Assembly: GCA_016719055.1 (NCBI GenBank)
Contig: JADKAW010000026.1
Span: 12,517 to 76,516, forward strand
Reading direction: 5' to 3'
Length of the DNA: 64,000 nt
Source of the DNA: Candidatus Rhodoferax mariagerensis
Lineage (GTDB): Bacteria > Pseudomonadota > Gammaproteobacteria > Burkholderiales > Burkholderiaceae_C
Positions 53,701 to 62,899 of the stretch are shown here, one piece after another (position 1 is the first letter of the stretch; the number at the start of each line of letters is the position of its first letter). The position numbers were made by a program, and so were the translations under genes. Below the pieces are notes generated by a model. That model made no database searches. It was not told where the DNA came from and saw only the letters and a list, made by a program, of their open reading frames with translations.

Positions 53701-56139
53701 ATGTCGGGTCATACCCCCTTGCCTGCTACCCCTCTGGACCTTCCGTTGCTGCCGCTTCGCGACGTGGTGGTTTTTCCTCATATGGTAATCCCACTGTTCG
53801 TCGGGCGTCCCAAAAGCATCAAGGCGTTGGAGGCATCTATGACATTCGACCGCCGCATCATGCTCGTGGCTCAAAAAGCCGCAGCCAAAGATGAGCCGTT
53901 GGTGACAGACATGTTTGGTGTCGGTTGTATTTCGACCATTTTGCAGATGCTCAAGCTTCCGGATGGTACCGTCAAGGTGCTGGTGGAAGGGCAGCAACGG
54001 GCACTGGTAGGCAATATCGAAGAAGGCGAGTCACACTTTACTGCGAGCGTGACGCCAATCGAGGTTGTTGTTGAGCCCGAAAGCAAAGCCCGATCCAAAG
54101 GCAGTGAGGTCGAGGCGCTGCGTCGCGCAGTGATGCAGCAGTTTGACCAATACGTCAAACTCAACAAGAAAATCCCTCCCGAAATTCTCACATCAATTTC
54201 CAATATTGATGACTCAGGTCGTCTGGCAGACACCATTGCAGCGCATCTACCGCTGAAACTCGACAGCAAACAGGTGGTGCTCGAACTTGCCAGTGTCAAA
54301 GATCGCCTGGAAAACCTGTTTGAGCAGATTGAGCGCGAGGTCGACATTCTCAATGTGGACAAAAAAATTCGCGGTCGAGTCAAGCGTCAAATGGAAAAAA
54401 ATCAGCGCGATTTCTATCTGAATGAACAGGTCAAAGCCATTCAAAAGGAGTTGGGGGAGGGAGAAGACGGCGCTGACATTGAGGAAATTGATAAAAAGAT
54501 AAGGACTGCCAAGATGCCCAAGGAAGCCCTGAAAAAGGCTGAGGGCGAACTGAAAAAGCTCAAGCTTATGTCGCCGATGTCAGCCGAGGCCACCGTGGTG
54601 CGCAATTACATTGACGTGTTGACTGGCTTGCCTTGGGCTGCCAAAACCAAGATCAAGCACAATTTGGCCAATGCCGAACGGGTTTTGAACGAAGACCACT
54701 ATGGACTTGACAAGGTCAAGGACCGTATTCTGGAGTATCTTGCGGTGCAGCAGCGTGTTGACAAAGTCAAGGCCCCTATCCTTTGTTTGGTGGGGCCGCC
54801 CGGTGTTGGCAAGACGTCTTTGGGCCAGTCCATTGCTAAAGCCACAGGACGCAAATATGTTCGCATGGCTTTAGGGGGAATGCGTGACGAGGCCGAGATT
54901 CGTGGTCATCGGCGTACCTACATTGGCGCAATGCCGGGCAAGGTGTTGCAGAGTTTGACCAAAATTGGTACTCGCAATCCATTGTTTTTACTTGATGAAA
55001 TTGACAAACTTGGAACTGATTTTCGGGGTGACCCCTCAAGCGCCCTGCTTGAAGTGCTGGATCCCGAACAAAACCACAAGTTTGGCGACCACTATGTTGA
55101 GGTTGACTTTGATTTGAGTGATGTGATGTTTGTGGCGACATCCAATTCAATGAATATTCCCCCAGCGTTACTGGACCGGATGGAAGTCATTCGCTTGTCT
55201 GGTTATACCGAAGATGAAAAAACAAACATTGCTCTCAAGTACCTCCTGCCCAAGCAGCTCAAAAACAACGGTGTCAAGGAACAAGAGCTTTGTGTGAGCG
55301 AAGACGCCGTGCGCGATATTGTTCGTTATTACACAAGAGAGGCTGGGGTCCGTTCTCTGGAGCGTGAAATCTCCAAGATATGTCGCAAGGTTGTGAAGGG
55401 ACTGCAACTCAAGAAGATGAAGGCGCAGGTGGATGTCAATGCGGGCAATTTGAATGATTTTCTGGGAGTACGCAAGTACGACTACGGTCGTGCTGAAAAG
55501 AAAAATCAGGTTGGCCAGGTCGTTGGATTGGCTTGGACCGAGGTTGGTGGAGATTTGCTGACCATTGAGGCTGCGATGATGCCAGGTAAAGGCGTCATCA
55601 CCCGCACGGGCTCGCTAGGCGACGTAATGAAAGAATCGGTCGAGGCCGCACGCACTGTGGTGCGGAGTCGTTCACACCGCTTGGGCATCAAGGATGAATT
55701 TTTTGAAAAGAAAGACATTCACATTCATGTTCCTGATGGTGCAACCCCAAAAGATGGCCCAAGTGCAGGTGTTGCCATGACCACAGCTTTTGTTTCCGCC
55801 ATGACGGGCATTCCAGTCCGTTGCGAAGTGGCTATGACCGGGGAAATAACACTGCGAGGTGAAGTCACAGCAATCGGTGGGCTCAAGGAGAAATTGTTGG
55901 CCGCGCTGCGGGGTGACATAAAGACGGTTTTGATCCCAGAAGAAAATGCCAAGGATCTGCAAGATATCCCCGAGAATGTCAAAAATGGACTCGAAATCGT
56001 TCCGGTAAGATGGATTGACAAGGTACTAGAAATTGCTCTGGAGCGCATGCCAACACCTTTGCCTGAAGAACCCTCAGCGCTTGACCCACCGGTGGTGTCG
56101 GTTGCAAATGCGGATTTGTCGGGTTCAATCAAGCACTGA
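53701..56139 (+). CDS. lon: ATP-dependent protease Lon
   Basis: An 812-residue protease with an N-terminal substrate-binding LON domain (PLLPLRDVVVFPHMVIPLFV), AAA+ Walker A GPPGVGKTSLGQSIAKATGR (about 362) and Walker B PLFLLDEIDKLG. The C-terminal Ser-Lys protease has catalytic Ser in DGPSAGVAMTTA (about 685) and Lys in GGLKEKLLAA (about 728). ATG 53701 (MSGHTPLPATPLDLPL) was chosen because it lies behind AAAGGA. It degrades misfolded proteins. Confidence 0.97.
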   Translation: MSGHTPLPATPLDLPLLPLRDVVVFPHMVIPLFVGRPKSIKALEASMTFDRRIMLVAQKAAAKDEPLVTDMFGVGCISTILQMLKLPDGTVKVLVEGQQRALVGNIEEGESHFTASVTPIEVVVEPESKARSKGSEVEALRRAVMQQFDQYVKLNKKIPPEILTSISNIDDSGRLADTIAAHLPLKLDSKQVVLELASVKDRLENLFEQIEREVDILNVDKKIRGRVKRQMEKNQRDFYLNEQVKAIQKELGEGEDGADIEEIDKKIRTAKMPKEALKKAEGELKKLKLMSPMSAEATVVRNYIDVLTGLPWAAKTKIKHNLANAERVLNEDHYGLDKVKDRILEYLAVQQRVDKVKAPILCLVGPPGVGKTSLGQSIAKATGRKYVRMALGGMRDEAEIRGHRRTYIGAMPGKVLQSLTKIGTRNPLFLLDEIDKLGTDFRGDPSSALLEVLDPEQNHKFGDHYVEVDFDLSDVMFVATSNSMNIPPALLDRMEVIRLSGYTEDEKTNIALKYLLPKQLKNNGVKEQELCVSEDAVRDIVRYYTREAGVRSLEREISKICRKVVKGLQLKKMKAQVDVNAGNLNDFLGVRKYDYGRAEKKNQVGQVVGLAWTEVGGDLLTIEAAMMPGKGVITRTGSLGDVMKESVEAARTVVRSRSHRLGIKDEFFEKKDIHIHVPDGATPKDGPSAGVAMTTAFVSAMTGIPVRCEVAMTGEITLRGEVTAIGGLKEKLLAALRGDIKTVLIPEENAKDLQDIPENVKNGLEIVPVRWIDKVLEIALERMPTPLPEEPSALDPPVVSVANADLSGSIKH

Positions 56140-56192
56140 GAGAGATTTGAGCTCTCAAATGTCACTCCAATGAGTGCGGAAAATTTCCATAT

Positions 56193-56198
56193 TATAAT
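56193..56198 (+). promoter_or_regulatory. -10 box of the tRNA-Gly/tRNA-Cys transcript
   Basis: A perfect TATAAT lies 14 bases before tRNA-Gly; the -35 region (ATGAGT at 56170-56175) is weak. Confidence 0.45.
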
Positions 56199-56212
56199 TC
56201 GATGCTAATTCC

Positions 56213-56288
56213 GCGGGAATAGCTCAGTTGGTAGAGCGCAACCTTGCCAAGGTTGAGGTCGAGAGTTCGAGACTCTTTTCCCGCTCCA
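56213..56288 (+). tRNA. tRNA-Gly (anticodon GCC)
   Basis: A 76-base cloverleaf with acceptor GCGGGAA/TTCCCGC, D-stem GCTC/GAGC, anticodon stem CAACC/GGTTG with loop TTGCCAA giving GCC, T-arm GAGAG/CTCTT, and encoded CCA. Confidence 0.95.
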
Positions 56289-56335
56289 TGAATGTCAAAT
56301 GGGGAACCCAAAGATTCCATTTGGGCACAAAATTT

Positions 56336-56409
56336 GGCGCGATAGCAAATCGGTTATGCAACGGATTGCAAATCCGTGGAGCCCAGTTCGACTCTGGGTC
56401 GCGCCTCCA
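56336..56409 (+). tRNA. tRNA-Cys (anticodon GCA)
   Basis: A 74-base cloverleaf: acceptor GGCGCGA/TCGCGCC, anticodon loop TTGCAAA giving GCA, T-arm CCCAG/CTGGG, encoded CCA. It lies 47 bases after tRNA-Gly and is probably co-transcribed. Confidence 0.95.
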
Positions 56410-56753
56410 AATGGCCATTTCAGTCACAATCTGAATTCCGCCACCTGAGCATGTGTGGCTATCTATTTTTTTAAGGCAGCCTCAAACTGCTGCGTTTTCG
56501 CACGGGTTTCCAATCCGACAACGGTGCTTGTAGGATTGGCTCTGCACTTTTCCTTTGGCTCAACAAACTGGCAACAGCGCAATGGCGATAACCTGATGAC
56601 GGGTTATCATCACTGCAATCCAGACCGTATCATGGTGTTGCATCAATAAGACGGATTGAGAAAAGGATGGTACTTCTGAAAGTACATATTTTAAAATTTC
56701 TTTCATTAAATCAATAACTTATAAGCTCGGCGAGATTTCGATCTCAACACATC
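56410..56753. other. Intergenic region without a supported gene
   Basis: A short plus-strand frame here (from 56455) lacks coding character. AT-rich DNA near 56,690-56,750 may hold the promoter of the next gene. Confidence 0.4.
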
Positions 56754-57392
56754 ATGTCAAGTTACAACTCTCCTATGGAAATTCATGTTCACGGTCAGGT
56801 GGCCTTGCGAAGTGAAGTGACATTCGACAATATTCAGGACGCGCTCAAGCCAATATGGAAATATGCAGGAGCCAAGTCTCTTGCGGCAGCAGCGGGCAGT
56901 TTTTACGAAGATGAGCCTGGCATTCAGTTTGATGCAAAAGAGAAGCTGTTACAGATGTGCTGGACAGTCGAGGGTGATGACGACTTTCGTCAGGTGCTTG
57001 ATGAGATGTGCATGAACCTTAACGAGGTCGCACAGGCAGGTGCTGTCATTGAAGTCACTTTTTTTGATGCTGAGTACGACGATGACGACGAAAACGATGA
57101 CTCTGACACCGAATCTCGTGACGATTTTCTGATGCTTTTTGTTGGTCCAGACCCAGCGTCCATCATGCAAGTTCAGCGTGATATGCTGGTACAAGATGTC
57201 GTCAGCCTGATGGAGCGCCATTTTGACGGCGCTGAGTTGGGCGGTGTCGTCGAGGCGATCGACGGCCTTTTCAGCCAGCGTTTTGACAACCTGGTCAACT
57301 CATTGCAATTGGGCAAGCCACCGCGTGGTGCCGGTGGTGGCTCGGGCGGTCTGGGCCATGGCGGTGGACGCAAGCCCCGGCACCTTCATTGA
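56754..57392 (+). CDS. Conserved acidic protein, unknown function
   Basis: A 212-residue soluble protein with the N-terminal motif MEIHVHGQVALRSEV. A very acidic loop lies at about residues 104-125 (AEYDDDDENDDSDTESRDD), followed by an amphipathic helical region and a Gly-rich, His-ending tail (GAGGGSGGLGHGGG). Such proteins are frequent in Burkholderiales genomes, but I know no function. It precedes the msh genes by 18 bases and could share their transcript. Confidence 0.7.
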   Translation: MSSYNSPMEIHVHGQVALRSEVTFDNIQDALKPIWKYAGAKSLAAAAGSFYEDEPGIQFDAKEKLLQMCWTVEGDDDFRQVLDEMCMNLNEVAQAGAVIEVTFFDAEYDDDDENDDSDTESRDDFLMLFVGPDPASIMQVQRDMLVQDVVSLMERHFDGAELGGVVEAIDGLFSQRFDNLVNSLQLGKPPRGAGGGSGGLGHGGGRKPRHLH

Positions 57393-57410
57393 GCCAGATC
57401 TCGTCCAGAC

Positions 57411-59171
57411 ATGAATCAGGCTGCCACTAGCCCGGTCGTGGTAACTGCGCCTGTCGTGCCGGGTCGCCCTGAAAAGTTGCGCCTGGGCGACGTATTGGTA
57501 CAACAGCGTCTGATCTCACAGGAGCAGTTGCAACAAACGCTGGCCCTGCAAAAGCAGACTGGCAAAAAGATGGGCCGCCTGCTGATTGAGACTGGTCTGA
57601 TCACTGAAGAGTTGTTGGCAAACGGTCTGGCACGTCAGTTGCGTATTCCGTTTGTTAACCTGAAAACATTTCCTTTTCGAGCTGACGTCATCAAACTGCT
57701 TCCAGAGTCGGCCGCACGCCGGTTTCGGGCCTTGGTGCTGGAAGACAAGGGTGACACACTGTTGGTTGCACTGGCTGACCCGCTGGATTTGTTTGCCTAT
57801 GACGAGTTAACCCGGCTGCTCAAGCGCAATGTTTCAGTGGCGGCAGTGCCCGAAAGCCAGTTGGCGCTGGCCTTTGACCGACTTTACCGACGCACCGAAG
57901 AAATCAGCGGCCTGGCCCGTGCCCTTGAAAAAGACCTGGGTGATGCGGTTGACTTTGGCGAGCTTACGGCAACTGTAGGCACCGAGGGTGCGCCCGTGGT
58001 GCGATTGCTGCAATCCTTGTTTGAAGACGCCATGCAAGTGGGTGCCTCAGACGTGCACATTGAGCCCCAAGAGACTGGCCTGCAGATTCGCGTGCGGGTT
58101 GACGGTGTGCTGCAAACCCAGACTCAGGCCGACAAGCGTATTGGCGGTGCCCTGGCACAACGGCTCAAGTTGATGGCCGGCCTGGACATTTCAGAAAAGC
58201 GTTTGCCGCAAGACGGCCGCTTCAGTGTGCGGCTGCGTGATGTCACCATTGACGTGCGTTTGTCCACCTTGCCAACAAATTATGGCGAGTCGGCGGTCAT
58301 GCGTCTGCTCAAGCAGGGCGCTGGCATGAAACGGCTCAACGACATTGGCATGCCTGCCGACATGCTCAGGCGTTTTCGTGAAGTGCTGAGTCGGTCTTCG
58401 GGGCTGGTGCTGGTCACCGGCCCGACAGGTTCCGGCAAAACCACCACGCTGTATGCGGCGCTGGCCGAGATCAACGCGGCTGAGCTCAAAGTCATCACCG
58501 TCGAAGACCCGGTGGAATACCGCCTGCCGGGTCTGACCCAGGTGCAGGTCAATGACAAAATTGAGCTGACATTTGCGCGCGTGCTGCGGGCCTGTTTGCG
58601 CCAGGACCCGGATGTGATTCTGGTCGGTGAAATGCGCGACCCTGAGACGGCCGAAATTGGCTTGCGGGCCGCCATTACCGGGCATCTGGTGTTATCAACT
58701 TTGCATACCCGGGACGCTATCAGCACGCCGTTTCGGTTGCTTGACATGGGTGTGCCGCCGTTCATGGTGGCCACTTCACTGCAGGCAGTGATTGCCCAGC
58801 GACTGGTCCGGTTGAACTGTACCGACTGCGCCGAGCCGCACCAGCCCAGTCCGCAAGAGTTGTCGTGGCTGGCGGGCATGCTGCCGGCGGGTGGCACGGT
58901 CAGTTCCAGACGCGGGCGTGGTTGCTCATCTTGCAACGGCACCGGTTATGCCGGACGACAAGGGGTTTATGAGCTGCTGGAAATGGACGCCAGCCTGACC
59001 CAGGCGGCATCCCGCTCTGATCCGGCGGCTTTCATGAAGTTGGCACGCGAGCGCATGAAAGGCTTTACCATGGCTTTTCATGCGCTGGAACTGGTTCGTC
59101 AGGGTCGCACCTCATTGGCCGAGGCGCTGCGCATCGGCTTTGATGTTGATGACCAGGACGAGCAGGCTTAA
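57411..59171 (+). CDS. mshE: MSHA-type pilus assembly ATPase MshE
   Basis: A 586-residue secretion ATPase of the GspE/PilB class. Residues about 20-85 form an MshEN domain (LRLGDVLVQQRLISQEQLQQ, KMGRLLIETGLITEELL), the type known to bind cyclic-di-GMP. The motor has Walker A TGPTGSGKTTTLYAALAEIN (about 340), Asp box, Walker B PDVILVGEMRDPETAEIGL and His box TLHTRDAISTPFRLLD. A zinc-type CTDC...CSSC cluster is near residue 470-505. It powers pilus extension. Confidence 0.9.
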   Translation: MNQAATSPVVVTAPVVPGRPEKLRLGDVLVQQRLISQEQLQQTLALQKQTGKKMGRLLIETGLITEELLANGLARQLRIPFVNLKTFPFRADVIKLLPESAARRFRALVLEDKGDTLLVALADPLDLFAYDELTRLLKRNVSVAAVPESQLALAFDRLYRRTEEISGLARALEKDLGDAVDFGELTATVGTEGAPVVRLLQSLFEDAMQVGASDVHIEPQETGLQIRVRVDGVLQTQTQADKRIGGALAQRLKLMAGLDISEKRLPQDGRFSVRLRDVTIDVRLSTLPTNYGESAVMRLLKQGAGMKRLNDIGMPADMLRRFREVLSRSSGLVLVTGPTGSGKTTTLYAALAEINAAELKVITVEDPVEYRLPGLTQVQVNDKIELTFARVLRACLRQDPDVILVGEMRDPETAEIGLRAAITGHLVLSTLHTRDAISTPFRLLDMGVPPFMVATSLQAVIAQRLVRLNCTDCAEPHQPSPQELSWLAGMLPAGGTVSSRRGRGCSSCNGTGYAGRQGVYELLEMDASLTQAASRSDPAAFMKLARERMKGFTMAFHALELVRQGRTSLAEALRIGFDVDDQDEQA

Positions 59172-59185
59172 GCCGCGGGGCTTGC

Positions 59186-60430
59186 ATGGCTGTTTACGCC
59201 TGGCGCGGTCGCAATGCTCGGGGTGAGGCGGTCTCGGGTCAGCTTGACGCTTTGAACGAAAACGGGGTGGCTGACCAGCTCATGGCAATCGGGGTGGCGC
59301 CGGTCCATATCCAGTTGTCCGTTGAAAAGACCCAAACTGCGCGGAGTGGCGACAACTGGTTTGAGCGGTTCAATCGAGCGCCCGTGGTGGTCGAGGATGT
59401 GCTGATTTTTTCGCGTCAAATGTACACCCTGAACAAAGCGGGAGTGCCGATTTTGCGCGCCTTTGCCGGACTAGAGGCGTCCAGCACGAAGCCTGCCATG
59501 GTGGATTTGCTCAAAGATATTCGCTCCAGCCTGGATCAGGGGCGCGAGTTGTCTGCCGCGCTGGCGCGGCATCCGAGCGCATTTGGCGCGTTTTACGTGT
59601 CCATGATTCGCGTGGGTGAAATGACCGGGCGCTTGACTGAAGTCTTTCTGCGGCTCAATGAGCACATGGAATTTGAGCGCGACGTGCGTGAACGTATTAA
59701 GCAGGCCATGCGTTACCCGATGTTTGTGATGATCGCCATGGCCGTGGCCATTGTCATGCTCAACATTTTTGTGATTCCGGTGTTCGCCAAAGTGTTTGCC
59801 GGATTCAATGCCGAGTTGCCGCTGATCACACGGGGGCTGTTGGGTTTTTCCGCGTGGATGATCAATTGGTGGCCGCTTCTGATTGCGCTGGTGGTGGGGG
59901 TTGCCATGCTGGCGCGGGCTTATCTGCGTACCCCGGGCGGGCGCTACAGTTGGGACTCACGCAAGCTCAAGCTGCCGATTGTGGGCCCGATCATCCTCAA
60001 AGCCACATTGGCGCGTTTTGCCCGCAGCTTTGCGCTGTCCAGTCAAAGCGGCGTGCCGCTGGTACAGGCACTCACGGTGGTGGCGCAAACGGTGGACAAC
60101 GCCTTTATTGGCAGCCGTATCGAGCAAATGCGCGACGGCATTGAGCGCGGCGAGAGTATTTCGCGCTGTGCGGCCGCCACGGGTGTTTTCACCCCGGTGG
60201 TGCTGCAGATGATCTCGGTGGGTGAAGAAACCGGCGAACTCGATAACCTGCTGTTTGAGATTGCCGGCATGTACGAGCGCGAAACCGACTACAACATCAA
60301 GGGCCTGTCAGCGGCTATTGAGCCGATTTTGCTGGCCATCATTGGGGCGTTGGTTCTGCTGCTGGCTCTGGGGGTGTTCCTGCCGCTGTGGAATCTGGGC
60401 GGTGCTGCAATGGGCAAGGGTGGTGGCTAG
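59186..60430 (+). CDS. mshG: MSHA/type IV pilus inner-membrane platform protein MshG
   Basis: A 414-residue member of the PilC/GspF family with two T2SSF cytoplasmic domains (RVGEMTGRLTEVFLRLNEHM and VGEETGELDNLLFEIAGMYE). Three membrane helices lie at about 175-195, 220-240 and 380-402. It starts 14 bases after mshE and would couple the ATPase to pilin polymerisation. Confidence 0.9.
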   Translation: MAVYAWRGRNARGEAVSGQLDALNENGVADQLMAIGVAPVHIQLSVEKTQTARSGDNWFERFNRAPVVVEDVLIFSRQMYTLNKAGVPILRAFAGLEASSTKPAMVDLLKDIRSSLDQGRELSAALARHPSAFGAFYVSMIRVGEMTGRLTEVFLRLNEHMEFERDVRERIKQAMRYPMFVMIAMAVAIVMLNIFVIPVFAKVFAGFNAELPLITRGLLGFSAWMINWWPLLIALVVGVAMLARAYLRTPGGRYSWDSRKLKLPIVGPIILKATLARFARSFALSSQSGVPLVQALTVVAQTVDNAFIGSRIEQMRDGIERGESISRCAAATGVFTPVVLQMISVGEETGELDNLLFEIAGMYERETDYNIKGLSAAIEPILLAIIGALVLLLALGVFLPLWNLGGAAMGKGGG

Positions 60431-60432
60431 CG

Positions 60433-60939
60433 ATGGCTCAGCGCAGCCAGTGGTCACCGCGTTTTTTGACCAGGGGACGTTTGATGGAGTGGGGCATTGC
60501 GGCGTTGCTGGTGGCCATTGTGGTGGTGGTGTTCATGAAATACATGCGCGAGGTGCAGGCGCAAGGGGAGTACGCCGCCGTCCGGACCACCCTGGGTGCC
60601 CTGCGTACCGCGCTGGTCATTGACCATCTCCTGCGCCATGTTGCACCGGTTGCTGATTCGGGTGTGGCGAAACTATCGCGCAGTCCGTTTGACCTGCTGG
60701 CGCGGCATCCGGCAAATTATGCGGGTGTTTTCAGTGGCGGCAAGGCGCAGGGTGTGCCTGCTGGCAGCTGGGTGTTCGATCCGGTCTGCCCATGTGTTGG
60801 TTATCGGCCGCTGGACGACGGCTGGCTGGACAGTCCGAGCGGTGATGTCATGGCCTGGTACCAGCTCAGTGGTGCACCCGGGCCGCTGCAACTGACCGCC
60901 AGGGAGCGCTACCGCTGGCAGGATCAGGTGTTGGATTGA
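60433..60939 (+). CDS. mshF: MshF-like minor pilus-locus protein
   Basis: A 168-residue protein with one N-terminal membrane helix (IAALLVAIVVVVFMKYM, residues about 20-36). A periplasmic helical region follows (GEYAAVRTTLGALRTALVID), then a globular end (GDVMAWYQLSGAPGPLQLTA). It begins 2 bases after the mshG stop. Position and topology match MshF, but sequence conservation in this group is low. The frame open from 60388 would overlap mshG and is not chosen. Confidence 0.65.
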   Translation: MAQRSQWSPRFLTRGRLMEWGIAALLVAIVVVVFMKYMREVQAQGEYAAVRTTLGALRTALVIDHLLRHVAPVADSGVAKLSRSPFDLLARHPANYAGVFSGGKAQGVPAGSWVFDPVCPCVGYRPLDDGWLDSPSGDVMAWYQLSGAPGPLQLTARERYRWQDQVLD

Positions 60940-61047
60940 TCTGAAATAGGCCTATTTTGGGTGCAAGGCAGCGACTAGAATCTGGGTTTTGCTACAGAAT
61001 TTGAGACAGGTTTTTGGTTTTTCTTTTTTTCCTCAAAGGCGGACGAT

Positions 61048-61452
61048 ATGAAACAAGTGCAACGCGGTTTTACGTTGATCGAACTGGTCATGGTGATCGT
61101 GATTTTGGGCGTGCTCGCGGCTGTGGCGCTGCCCAAGTTTGTGGATTTGAAGGGGGATGCCAATGATGCTGCCATGAAAGGCGTTGCGGGCGCTGCGAGT
61201 TCCGCATCCGCCATCAATTACAGTGGCTGTGCCATTGCGACGGCTGCCAGTCAACCAACGAAGTGCAAGGTGGTGAACGATTGTGACGACATCAAGCAAG
61301 CACTCACTGGAGGTGCCTGGCCCGCTGGCTACAGTGTTGCAACCGGTACTGCATCAACCACCAACGGTACCTCCATGACGTGTACCCTCAGTTTGGCGGG
61401 ATATACGCCGACAACGGCTGTTACTTTCGAGGTCCTTGCTGCCGGGAACTAA
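61048..61452 (+). CDS. mshA: MSHA-type major pilin
   Basis: A 134-residue type IV pilin: leader MKQVQRG cleaved before FTLIELVMVIVILGVLAAVA, then a polar domain with Cys residues (about 57, 69, 75, 109) that could form the pilin disulfides. An AAAGG-type ribosome site precedes the ATG. It is probably highly expressed; a palindrome follows directly. Confidence 0.9.
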   Translation: MKQVQRGFTLIELVMVIVILGVLAAVALPKFVDLKGDANDAAMKGVAGAASSASAINYSGCAIATAASQPTKCKVVNDCDDIKQALTGGAWPAGYSVATGTASTTNGTSMTCTLSLAGYTPTTAVTFEVLAAGN

Positions 61453-61458
61453 CTTCAT

Positions 61459-61493
61459 GTCGGGTAGGTCAGGTTAGCGCAGCGTAACCCGAC
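61459..61493. repeat. REP-like palindrome downstream of mshA
   Basis: GTCGGGT and ACCCGAC enclose an inner GGTTA...TAACC palindrome with a GCGCAGCG loop. It could stabilise the mshA message or act as attenuator between pilin and downstream genes. It has no T-run. Confidence 0.6.
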
Positions 61494-61542
61494 AACTGAC
61501 AAAACCACCTGGACGAGTTTGTTAAATAATTGAATTTTCATC

Positions 61543-61585
61543 AAACCAGCCTCTAGCCCGCACTGGTATTGCTCTACCAGCTATC
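61543..61585 (-). repeat. Dispersed intergenic repeat, minus-strand copy
   Basis: Read on the minus strand: ATAGCTGGTAGAGCAATACC, then CGGGCTAGAGGCTGGTTT. It belongs to the repeat set described at 23878. Confidence 0.6.
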
Positions 61586-61668
61586 GAATACATTGCAAAG
61601 CCAAGAGAAGAATTTGGAAAACTGGTGGGCTTACCGGGCAACCCAACATCTGAATCCAAGGGCAAACC

Positions 61669-62262
61669 ATGCAACTCGCCTTCAAACCCCGCCTGACCGC
61701 CGAAGACTACCTGGCCGGTGAAATGGCCAGCGATATTCGCCACGAATACGTGGATGGTGAAGTCTATGCCATGGCCGGAGCGGGTGAGCCGCACAATCTG
61801 ATTGCCCTGAATGTGGCTTCCCGGCTGCGCAACCTGGTGCGAGGCGGGCCATGCCGGGTGTTCATTTCAGACATGAAGCTGCATGTGGCCGACTGGGATG
61901 CCTTTTATTACCCGGACGTGATGGTGGTGTGCGACGCTCGCGACACACAAACCCATTACAAGGAACTCCCCAGCTTGGTGGTCGAGGTGCTGTCCCCCTC
62001 GACCGAGTCAATTGATCGGCGCGAAAAAATGCTGGCTTACCGCACTTTGCCCAGCCTGCGCGAATACCTGTTGATTGCCCAGGACAAGTGCCATGTCGAG
62101 CTGTACCGGCGCGCTGACAACGGTGCTTGGTATCTGGCCGCTTTGCCCGAGGGCGCGGCCGTGCCGCTGGAATGCGTCAAGACCAGCCTGACGCTGGATG
62201 AGCTGTATGAGGATGTGAAATTTATACAAAATATGCCTCCAGCCCTTATAAATAATGCGTGA
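61669..62262 (+). CDS. Uma2-family (DUF820) putative nuclease
   Basis: A 197-residue PD-(D/E)XK-like protein. Conserved elements are the EYVDGEVYAMAGAGEPHNLI start, SDMKLHVADWDAFYYPDVMV, the acid-Glu-X-Leu strand LVVEVLSPSTESIDRREKM and LREYLLIAQDKCHVELYRR. Uma2 proteins are widespread and of uncertain role, often linked to mobile DNA. It interrupts the usual mshA-mshC order. The last residues (NMPPALINNA) are encoded by a copy of the dispersed repeat. Confidence 0.8.
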   Translation: MQLAFKPRLTAEDYLAGEMASDIRHEYVDGEVYAMAGAGEPHNLIALNVASRLRNLVRGGPCRVFISDMKLHVADWDAFYYPDVMVVCDARDTQTHYKELPSLVVEVLSPSTESIDRREKMLAYRTLPSLREYLLIAQDKCHVELYRRADNGAWYLAALPEGAAVPLECVKTSLTLDELYEDVKFIQNMPPALINNA

Positions 62263-62273
62263 TTTGCTATTTT
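62228..62273 (-). repeat. Dispersed repeat, minus-strand copy overlapping the Uma2 stop
   Basis: Read on the minus strand: AAATAGCAAATCACGCATTA, then TATAAGGGCTGGAGGCATAT. It supplies the last codons and the stop of the Uma2 gene. Confidence 0.6.
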
Positions 62274-62301
62274 ATTGGTAGCATTGTAGCCGCTGAACTG
62301 C

Positions 62302-62899
62302 ATGCAATCTGAGGTTAGACCCCGGGCATTTGCGGCAACCGAGCGGTGTCGTGGTCCGGCGTTGCGGCGCAGCCAGAACGGTTTCACGCTGGTGGAACTG
62401 ATCATGGTGATCGTGATGATGGGTGTGCTGGCCGTGTTTGCCGCGCCACGCCTCTTTGACAGCACCGACTTTTATGCGCGCGGTTTTCATGATGAGACAC
62501 TGGCACTGTTGCGCTACGCCCAAAAAGCAGCGGTGGCGCAGCGGCGGCTGGTGTGTGTCAGCTTGACCTTGCCAGAGCCGGCCATGGCCAAACTGTCGAT
62601 TGCGTCCGAGCCGGCGCCGGGTGGCTGCGACATCTCCTTGACCGGGCCCAGCGCGAATTGCCCAGGCGGACCCAGCATCACTGCCTTTCCCAACGACAAA
62701 CAGGGGTTGCATCCAGTCCCGGTCGGGCGTTTGGTACGAAGCCAGCAGTGCTGCGAGCGTGACCTTCAACGGACTTGGGCAGTCGATTGATACGTCGACG
62801 GCTGCGGCGGCCGAGCGCACCATCAAGATCAGCACAGCTGAAGGCGTTTGGGGAAACCCCATCGTGGTTGACGGCGAAACAGGGTATGTTCATGACTGA
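62302..62899 (+). pseudogene. mshC: MshC-type minor pilin gene with frame break
   Basis: The prepilin motif QNG-FTLVELIMVIVMMGVLAV and FAAPRLFDSTDFYARGFHDE match MshC. Either ATG 62302 gives a 27-residue leader or TTG 62362 a short one. Near 62,705-62,726 one extra base shifts the frame: the displayed protein ends at 62790, while the natural C-terminus (GVWYEASSAASVTFNGLGQS ... GNPIVVDGETGYVHD) continues to the TGA 62897-62899. This is decay or sequencing error. The stop overlaps mshD. Confidence 0.75.

Noticed and set aside
56455..56649. Short plus-strand frame after tRNA-Cys
   Set aside because: It has no ribosome site, no family features and irregular codon use.
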